Source of the DNA: Rhodocyclaceae bacterium
GTDB taxonomy: Bacteria; Pseudomonadota; Gammaproteobacteria; Burkholderiales; Rhodocyclaceae
Length of the DNA stretch: 64,000 nucleotides
Reading direction: 5' to 3'
NCBI GenBank assembly: GCA_023150275.1
Contig: JAKLLG010000013.1
Location: 36,375 to 100,374 of the forward strand
Part shown: positions 7,853-14,456 of the stretch, in pieces
Position numbering within the stretch: position 1 is the stretch's first letter
Layout of the letters: every line of letters begins with the position of its first letter
Notes under the pieces: model-generated
The model's database searches: none
Told to the model about the DNA's origin: nothing
The model's input: only the letters and a program-made list of their open reading frames with translations
Made by a program: the position numbers and the translations under genes

Positions 7853-9220
7853 ATGAACGCTATCCGTGCCGTAACCCGCGCCCCCGTGCTGCTTCTGATC
7901 GGCCTTGTTTCGCTGCCGTCGGCGATCGCAGCCGGCTCTGGCGTCGTCGGCGAAAACCTGCTCTGGCTGGCGATCATCCTGATGGCGGCGCGGCTCTTTG
8001 CGCCGCTGACGCAGCGCATCGGTTTTCCGGCGGTGCTCGGCGAACTGCTGCTCGGCGTGGTGCTCGGCAATCTCGCGCTGGTTGGCGTGCAGTATTTCGA
8101 CAGGGTCGCCGCCGATCCCATCGTTGCCTTCCTCGCCGAACTGGGGGTGATCGTGCTGCTCCTGCAGATCGGTCTGGAGACGCGCCTCGACGATCTGGTC
8201 AAGGTCGGCGTCAAGGCCTCGCTGGTCGGCGTCGTCGGCATCGCCGTGCCTTTTCTGCTCGGTGCCTACGTGGTCGGCCCGCTGCTCCTGCCCGGGCAAT
8301 CGGAGAATACCTATCTCTTCCTCGGCGCCACGCTTGCCGCGACCTCGGTCGGCATTACCGGCCGCGTCTTCCGCGATCTCGGCCGGCTGAACATGCCAGA
8401 GGCGCGCATCGTGCTCGGCGCGGCGGTGATCGACGACGTGCTCGGGCTGGTCATCCTTGCCGTCGTCTCCAGCCTGGTGCAGGCGGGTTCAGTGAGCGTC
8501 GGCCAGGTCGGCGCCATCATCGGCGAGGCGGTGCTCTTCCTCGGCGGCTCGATCGTCATCGGCCGCGTGCTTGCCAAGCGCTTCGCCGGCCTGCTCGCCC
8601 GCCTCGACCCCGGCCACTCGATGCTCTTTGCGCTGGTGCTGGCGACCGGCCTCTTTCTCGCCTGGCTCGCACATGCGATCGGGCTGGCGCCGATCATCGG
8701 CGCCTTTGCCGCCGGCCTGCTCTTCGAGCCGGTGTATCTGAAGGACTTCGAGACGCCGGCTGTGGTGCGCGACGTCGACGCGGTGCTGCCGGAAAATTCG
8801 CCGGTGGCGTTGCGCCAGCAGTTGCGCAAGGTGCTGGAGAAGCACACGCACCATCAGCATGAGCACATGGTCGAGCCGATCGGCTATTTCTTCGTGCCGG
8901 TGTTCTTCGTGCTGACCGGCATGCAGGTCGATCTGAAGACGCTGGCCGATCCGCAGATCGTCATCGTCGCGCTCGGCATCACGGCGGTGGCGGTCGCCGG
9001 CAAGCTGGTCGCCGGTTTCGCGGCGGGGCGCGGCAACAACCCGTGGATCGTCGGCTGGGGCATGGTGCCGCGCGGCGAGGTGGGTCTCATCTTTGCCGCG
9101 GTCGGCAAGCAACTTGGCGTGGTCAGCGAGTCGATGTTCTCGGTGATCGTCATCATGGTCATCCTGACCACGTTGCTGACGCCGCCGATCCTGACCGCGC
9201 TGCTGAAAAAGAAAGCCTGA
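7853..9220 (+). CDS. CPA2-family monovalent cation:proton antiporter (Kef/NapA-like)
   Basis: A 455-residue polytopic membrane protein with about 12-13 helices. Visible family motifs are IGFPAVLGELLLGVVLG (helix 2-3), the VIVLLLQIGLE segment, the conserved acidic ion site AAVIDDVLGLVILAVVSS around residue 190, and the late MVPRGEVGLIFAAVGKQ segment. These mark CPA2 antiporters exchanging K+ or Na+ for H+. There is no C-terminal TrkA-N/RCK domain of the kind Kef channels have, so it is not a full KefB/C. A histidine-rich loop (HTHHQHEHM, about residues 333-341) is unusual and might bind metal or sense pH. The ribosome site GGGAG lies 5 nt before the ATG. The MFS gene follows after 4 nt and is probably co-transcribed. 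Confidence 0.9.
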   Translation: MNAIRAVTRAPVLLLIGLVSLPSAIAAGSGVVGENLLWLAIILMAARLFAPLTQRIGFPAVLGELLLGVVLGNLALVGVQYFDRVAADPIVAFLAELGVIVLLLQIGLETRLDDLVKVGVKASLVGVVGIAVPFLLGAYVVGPLLLPGQSENTYLFLGATLAATSVGITGRVFRDLGRLNMPEARIVLGAAVIDDVLGLVILAVVSSLVQAGSVSVGQVGAIIGEAVLFLGGSIVIGRVLAKRFAGLLARLDPGHSMLFALVLATGLFLAWLAHAIGLAPIIGAFAAGLLFEPVYLKDFETPAVVRDVDAVLPENSPVALRQQLRKVLEKHTHHQHEHMVEPIGYFFVPVFFVLTGMQVDLKTLADPQIVIVALGITAVAVAGKLVAGFAAGRGNNPWIVGWGMVPRGEVGLIFAAVGKQLGVVSESMFSVIVIMVILTTLLTPPILTALLKKKA

Positions 9221-9224
9221 CCCG

Positions 9225-10523
9225 ATGAGCGAAACCCTGCGCCGCGGCGCCTTCATGCTGGCCGTCGTGGCCGGCGCCTATGTGCTGTCCTTCTTCCACC
9301 GCTTTGCGCCGGCAGGCATCGCGCAGGATCTGGCGGTCGCCTTCCAGACCACCGCCGCCTCGCTCGGCGTGCTGGCGGCGACCTACTTCTACGTCTACAC
9401 GGTGATGCAGGTGCCCACCGGCATCCTCGTCGATACGCTGGGGCCGCGCCGCATCCTGCTCATCGGCGCCGTCATCGCCTGTGCCGGCAGTCTGCTCTTC
9501 GGTCTGGCACCGTCGCTGAACGTGGCGCTGGTCGGGCGCACGCTGGTCGGCCTCGGCGTTTCGGTGACTTTCATCGCGATGCTGAAGATCATCGCCGTGT
9601 GGTTCGACGAGAAGCATTTCGCGACGCTCACCGGCATCTGCATGCTGGTCGGCAACCTCGGCTCGGTGCTCGCCGGCGTGCCGCTATCGCTGACCGCGCA
9701 GGCAGTCGGCTGGCGCGGTGTGTTCGTCGCGGCCGGCGTGCTCTCGCTGGTGCTCGGCGTTGCGTGCTGGATCTTCGTGCGTGATCGCAAGGACGGCGCG
9801 AGCGACGCGCACCGGCCAAAGTTCGACCGCACGGTGATCCTCGGTTCGCTGACGCAGGTGCTGAAGAACCGCGCGACCTGGCCGGCGGTGCTGGTCAACA
9901 CCGGCATTGCCGGCGCCTTCTTTTCCTTTGCCGGTCTGTGGGCGACGCCTTATCTGATGCAGGTGCACGGCCTGTCGCGCGATGTTGCGGCGACGCACGT
10001 CTCGCTGTGGTTTGGCGGCTTTGCCGTCGGCTGTCTGCTGCTCGGCACCTTGTCCGATCGCATCAAGCGCCGCAAGCCGGTGGTCATCGTGACCACGCAT
10101 GTGTTCGCTGCGCTCTGGCTGGTGTGGCTCTCCGGGGCAGCGATGCCGGTATGGCTGTCGATGGCATTGTTTGCGCTGATGGGCCTGAGCACGGCCGGGT
10201 TCAGCTTGACCTGGGCTTGCGCGAAGGAAGTGAATCCGCCGCTGCTTTCCGGCATGTCGACCTCGGTGGCCAACATGGGCGGCTTTCTCGCTGGCGCGTT
10301 GCTGCAGCCGATCTTCGGCTGGGCGATGGATCTCGGCTGGAAAGGCGACATGTTCGCCGGTGCCCGCTTCTACGATCTGGCCGCGTGGCGCAGCGGGCTG
10401 GTGGTGGTGGCGCTGTCGGCCTGCGGTGGCGCGCTGGCGGCCTGGTGGGTGAAGGAAACGCGCTGCCGCAATATCTACCCTGCTAGCAGCCTGTCGGACT
10501 TGAAGAATCGAAGCGAAAAATGA
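9225..10523 (+). CDS. Major facilitator superfamily transporter
   Basis: A 432-residue protein with 12 predicted helices. The loop 2-3 signature is DTLGPRRILLIG, preceded by FHRFAPAGIAQDL, typical of the nitrate/sugar-phosphate-like ACS and related MFS branches. A second half-signature GTLSDRIKRRKPVVIV lies around residue 275. The substrate is unknown. The gene directly follows the antiporter (4-nt gap). Oddity: the last codons (SLSDLKNRSEK and the stop) lie inside an inverted-repeat element, so the native C-terminus has been replaced by element sequence. Confidence 0.88.
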   Translation: MSETLRRGAFMLAVVAGAYVLSFFHRFAPAGIAQDLAVAFQTTAASLGVLAATYFYVYTVMQVPTGILVDTLGPRRILLIGAVIACAGSLLFGLAPSLNVALVGRTLVGLGVSVTFIAMLKIIAVWFDEKHFATLTGICMLVGNLGSVLAGVPLSLTAQAVGWRGVFVAAGVLSLVLGVACWIFVRDRKDGASDAHRPKFDRTVILGSLTQVLKNRATWPAVLVNTGIAGAFFSFAGLWATPYLMQVHGLSRDVAATHVSLWFGGFAVGCLLLGTLSDRIKRRKPVVIVTTHVFAALWLVWLSGAAMPVWLSMALFALMGLSTAGFSLTWACAKEVNPPLLSGMSTSVANMGGFLAGALLQPIFGWAMDLGWKGDMFAGARFYDLAAWRSGLVVVALSACGGALAAWWVKETRCRNIYPASSLSDLKNRSEK

Positions 10524-10653
10524 GGGAGCCGAGGACAGATTTTCGCGGGTTTCAAGCGAATAGTCGTTCTATTCGCGCCGAAGACCGCGGAAATATGGAC
10601 CGGCGCCCCTCGTTTTGCAGCCGATTTCCTTTAAGTCCGACAGGCTGCTAGAT
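10481..10653. mobile_element. MITE-like palindromic element between convergent genes
   Basis: A perfect 19-bp inverted repeat bounds this element: CTAGCAGCCTGTCGGACTT at 10483-10501 and its reverse complement at 10633-10651. The interior is itself a long imperfect palindrome meeting at GCGAATAG/CTATTCGC (10556-10576), so the whole unit would fold as one hairpin of about 170 nt. It encodes no protein. The terminal CTAG may be a 4-bp target duplication. One end supplies the stop and last residues of the MFS gene; the other end supplies the TAG of the GGDEF-EAL gene. Such short non-coding palindromes are usually mobilised in trans by an IS with matching ends; none is in this window. Confidence 0.75.
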
Positions 10654-13449
10654 AACGATCATGTCGGGATAATCTTCCGCCTGGTCGCTGGCTGTGATGC
10701 GGCGGATCATTGTCATGGTGGCAAGCCGCAGCGCGGCTTCGGATTCGCGCAGATTTTCGGCGCTCGCGCGCGCCGCATCGTTTTCGCCATTCCTGATTTG
10801 TGTCAGACACAGTTCCGCGTGCGTGTGCAATGCATTGTGGCAAGCGCGCAGTTCGTTGAACTCTTTCAGTTTGCCGTAGCTGCGATTTCCGTCTCCCTTC
10901 AGCCAGCGACCGAGCGGGCAGGTGGCAAGGACGATCTGCCGCGAGTCGATACTGCTGCGTCCGGGCTTCAACCGATCGTCGATGATGGCGAGCCAGCGGC
11001 GGTGCTGACTCAGTGCCTGCGCAAGAGGGAGATCGCCTCGTGCCAACACTTGACGCGCGGCGCTGCTGAGTGACGCCTGCGGTTGCCAGCTGGCAACCCA
11101 TCCAGGCATGGCTTCCGCCGGCATTGGCCGTGCGATGCCGAACCCCTGCGCCTGCCGACAGCCGAGGTGGGCGAGCAGTATTGCGTGTTCGACCGTTTCA
11201 ACGCCCTCGGCAATAACTGGATGGCTGAAGGCCTCGCCAAGTCCGATTACCGCTTCCACGATAGCGAGATCGTTGGGATCGTCCAGCATTCCGCCAACGA
11301 AGCTCTGGTCGATCTTGATCAGATTCGTAGGCAGGCGGCGCAGGTAGGCGAGAGAGGCATAGCCCGTGCCGAAATCGTCGAGTGCGAAGCTGACGCCCAG
11401 CGCCGCGCAGGTTTCCATTTTCATCGAGATGCTCTGCAGGTCGCCGAGGGCGGCCGTCTCCAGCACTTCGAGTTGCAGTTTGGAATGGAACTCGGGCGGA
11501 AATTCGGTCAGCGTACCGGCAATGAACCCCGCGAACTGATCACTTTGCAGATGCCGTGCGGGAAGATTCACACTCACCGATAGGTCCAGCCCTTCCCGCG
11601 ACCACTCGAGCATTTGCGTCAGCGCCGTGCGGATGACCCATTCCGAAATCGGTATCTCCAGCTCGCTGCCTTCGGTGAGGGGCAGAAACTCGGACGGGGG
11701 CAACAATCCATGCTCCGGATGCTGCCAGCGAATCAGTGCTTCGGCGCCAACGACGCTACCGGAGAAAAAGTCGACCTTGGGTTGGTAGTACAGAACCAGT
11801 TCCCCCAGCGGCAGCGCCTTGCCGATTCGGGTGAGCGTTGCCATGCGCGTCTTGCGGTCGCGGTCGAGTTCGGGATCGAAGAGATGCCAGCGGTTGCGTC
11901 CGGATTGCTTGGCCGAGTACATCGCCTGATCCGCATGGCGCAGCAAGGTGTCGGCATCCGCATCGTCGTCCGGGTACATGGCCAGGCCGATGCTGGCGGA
12001 CATTGTGGCGACCTCTCCGTCGATGGCGTAGGGGCGGCCGAGCGTGGCGAGGACGCGCTCCAGCGTGACACGTGCCTGCGGTGCGTCGTCGATATTGCAG
12101 AGCACGATGACGAACTCATCGCCCCCCAGGCGCGCGACGGTGTCCGTTTCTCGCACGGCCGAGAGCAGGCGGCGCCCCACTTCTTCGAGGATCGAATCGC
12201 CTGCGGCATGGCCGTAGTGATCATTGATCGGCTTGAATCCATCGAGATCGAGCAGCGCCACGCCAACGCGACGGTTGGCCCGCCGCGCCTGAGCCAGTGC
12301 CATGTCAAGACGATCACCAAGAAGGGCGCGATTGGGCAGGCCGGTGAGCGGGTCGAAGTGCGCCATGCGCTCGAGCCGTTCCTGCTGCGTCTTGAAGGTG
12401 CTGATGTCAGAGAAAATGCTGGTGTAATGCCGCAATTCGCCCTGTTCGTCGCGAACGGCGCTGACGGTCAGAAGTTCCGGAAAGATCTCGCCATCCTTGC
12501 GCCGGTTGAATATTTCGCCCTGCCAGGAGTTTTCACGCTGGATGACTTCCCACATCTGGGCATAGAACTCCTGCGAGTGCTTTCCCGAGCGAAGCAGTGA
12601 AGGCGTCTGCCCGAGGGCTTCCTCGCGCGAGTAGCCGGTGATGCGGGAGAAGGCCTCGTTGACCTCGACGATACGCCCCTCGGGGTCGGTGATCATCACG
12701 CCCTCCTGCGCGTTCTCGAATACGCTGGCCATCAGGCGCAAACGCTGCTCGGCGGCAATGCGAGCGCCGACACTTGCCCCCATGGTGTTGAATGCGCGGA
12801 CAAGGCTCCCGATGTCGTCGTCTGGCGGTGTGGGCAGTGGCGAAAATTCGCCTTGCTCAAGTGCCGCCGCCGCCGTTTCAAGGCGTAGCAACTGGCGCGT
12901 CAGCCAGGCGCCGATCAGCGCAAGCAGGAGGGCCGTGAGCGTGAGTTCGATCAGTGCCAGTACCACTCCCTGGGTAAGCATGGCCTTGCGCGCCAGCACG
13001 ATGGGAGAGAGATCGAGGCCGATGTGCAGTGCGCCGAGTTCCTGCCCCGCGAATACCAGCGGGGAAACGAGGTCATGGCGGGCCGAGCCGTCTTCCTTGT
13101 CGAGCAGCGATATCGACGTTTCCGGCTTGGGCAATGGTTTGTCCGCCGGCCAGCCGGAGGCGCTGACGAGGAGGCCCCGCTGATCGGTGACAGCAAGGTA
13201 GATCAAACCGTCCACCCGGTCGCTTTCGTCGAGGATGGCCTTGACGGTGGCCCGGTCGGATTGCAATAACGGCGCGGTCAGCGCCGACCGCAGGATGGGC
13301 ACCAACTGCTCGGCATGGCGCCTCGCTTCGTTGGTCAGCGTCTGGTGCAAGAGGCGCAGGCTGTTTCCGACCAGTAGCGTGAGCATCACGGCTTCGACGA
13401 CAAGTGCGGCGAGCAGGAACTTTCCGCGAAGGGTCTTGGGCGCTTTCAT
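10648..13449 (-). CDS. Membrane GGDEF-EAL protein with periplasmic sensor, HAMP, PAS and CZB-like zinc-binding tail
   Basis: A 933-residue c-di-GMP enzyme. Order: membrane helix (about 11-30), periplasmic sensor (about 31-165), second helix (about 172-195), HAMP linker, PAS domain (about 240-350), GGDEF domain with intact GGDEF at 442-446, EAL domain with EALIRW from 570, then a C-terminal segment CPLGRWLKGDGNRSYGKL...CHNALHTHAEL. That tail matches the chemoreceptor zinc-binding (CZB) type, with Cys and His ligands. Both catalytic motifs look intact, so either synthesis or hydrolysis of c-di-GMP is possible. It overlaps the upstream PhnD-like gene by 4 nt (ATGA), which makes that binding protein its likely input. 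The TAG stop lies in the palindromic element. Confidence 0.92.
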   Translation of the reverse strand: MKAPKTLRGKFLLAALVVEAVMLTLLVGNSLRLLHQTLTNEARRHAEQLVPILRSALTAPLLQSDRATVKAILDESDRVDGLIYLAVTDQRGLLVSASGWPADKPLPKPETSISLLDKEDGSARHDLVSPLVFAGQELGALHIGLDLSPIVLARKAMLTQGVVLALIELTLTALLLALIGAWLTRQLLRLETAAAALEQGEFSPLPTPPDDDIGSLVRAFNTMGASVGARIAAEQRLRLMASVFENAQEGVMITDPEGRIVEVNEAFSRITGYSREEALGQTPSLLRSGKHSQEFYAQMWEVIQRENSWQGEIFNRRKDGEIFPELLTVSAVRDEQGELRHYTSIFSDISTFKTQQERLERMAHFDPLTGLPNRALLGDRLDMALAQARRANRRVGVALLDLDGFKPINDHYGHAAGDSILEEVGRRLLSAVRETDTVARLGGDEFVIVLCNIDDAPQARVTLERVLATLGRPYAIDGEVATMSASIGLAMYPDDDADADTLLRHADQAMYSAKQSGRNRWHLFDPELDRDRKTRMATLTRIGKALPLGELVLYYQPKVDFFSGSVVGAEALIRWQHPEHGLLPPSEFLPLTEGSELEIPISEWVIRTALTQMLEWSREGLDLSVSVNLPARHLQSDQFAGFIAGTLTEFPPEFHSKLQLEVLETAALGDLQSISMKMETCAALGVSFALDDFGTGYASLAYLRRLPTNLIKIDQSFVGGMLDDPNDLAIVEAVIGLGEAFSHPVIAEGVETVEHAILLAHLGCRQAQGFGIARPMPAEAMPGWVASWQPQASLSSAARQVLARGDLPLAQALSQHRRWLAIIDDRLKPGRSSIDSRQIVLATCPLGRWLKGDGNRSYGKLKEFNELRACHNALHTHAELCLTQIRNGENDAARASAENLRESEAALRLATMTMIRRITASDQAEDYPDMIVI

Positions 13450-14300
13450 CGGGCATCCCGGAGCTGACGACGCACCGCATCGGCATACGGGCGCATTGCA
13501 TCGAGTTCAGCCGCATCGATCGGTCGGTAGCCGCCGAGCTTGTTTTCCTCGAAGTAGGCCTTGGCCGGCGCGCTTTCGGCAAAGGCGGCGAGCGTTTTGC
13601 GGATCAACGTCTCGCGGGCCTTGTGCGTTGGCGCAAGGAGATAGACCCGCCCCGGAATCGGCCCGCTGCGCGCGAGAATGCGCAGGCCGGAACGTGTTTT
13701 TTCCGGCAGGCGCTGCAGATTGGCCAGCGAGACGAAGCCTGCGGCCGCTTCTCCCGAGAGCACGAGCTCGGCGACACTGTCGGAGGCGGTGATGTACTGC
13801 ATCGATTTCGCCTGTACCTGCTGTTGCTGCAGCCAGTTTTCGCCCCAGAGCGTAACGAGCGAGGCAGGATTGAGACCGAGCACCGGACGTCCTTGCAGAT
13901 CCGCCGGGCTGCGCATGGGGCTGTTCTCGGCAACGATGGCAAGCGCCTCGAAGTCGGCGCGGTAGGTAAGCAGTGGCACGAAGCCGGCATCGTCATGCAG
14001 CAATGCGGCCTGGTGCGCGGTGGTGATTGCAAGGTCGTAGTCGTTGCGGAGTGCATTCTGTGCAAAGGCGGTGAAATCGCGCGCGGTAACGATTGTGACC
14101 GACATGCCGAGTGCCTTCTCCAGCGCCGCGCGCAGCGGTTGATATTGCGTCACGATGACACGGGGACTGGTATGCGGCGCAACGCCGACGCGGAAGTTCT
14201 CGGCCGCGGATGCCGGCGGCAGGAGGGCGGCAAGGCCAAGCAGCCCGATCGCCAGGCAGCGTATCGCTGAGGCAACAAGTGGTTTCGGCGCGTACCGCAT
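13446..14300 (-). CDS. PhnD-like periplasmic solute-binding protein
   Basis: This 284-residue protein begins MRYAPKPLVASAIRC, with a signal peptide ending near PPASA-AENFRVGVAPHTSP. The body matches the phosphate/phosphonate-binding PhnD family: GVAPHTSPRVIVTQYQPLRA at the N-terminus, YDLAITTAHQAALL, and LNPASLVTLWGENW. The frame extends far upstream to 14648, but that part is low-complexity coding shadow; start 14300 precedes the signal peptide and has a GGGGGA about 10 nt upstream. No ABC permease or ATPase follows. Instead it is translationally coupled to a GGDEF-EAL protein, so it probably acts as a ligand-sensing subunit rather than a transporter component. The ligand is unknown. Confidence 0.85.
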   Translation of the reverse strand: MRYAPKPLVASAIRCLAIGLLGLAALLPPASAAENFRVGVAPHTSPRVIVTQYQPLRAALEKALGMSVTIVTARDFTAFAQNALRNDYDLAITTAHQAALLHDDAGFVPLLTYRADFEALAIVAENSPMRSPADLQGRPVLGLNPASLVTLWGENWLQQQQVQAKSMQYITASDSVAELVLSGEAAAGFVSLANLQRLPEKTRSGLRILARSGPIPGRVYLLAPTHKARETLIRKTLAAFAESAPAKAYFEENKLGGYRPIDAAELDAMRPYADAVRRQLRDAR

Positions 14301-14456
14301 GGCACGAAGTCCCCCGGATGGTATTTTGGCATTCTGCCACTTTCCGGGGTTTCTCGGCGTGGGGGCGCTTCGCTGGAGGCAATTCTCCGCGGCTTCGTGG
14401 GAATTGCCTTGCTGGAGCACTTTTGCGTTTGGTAGTAGCCTGAGCGCTCTGCATCG

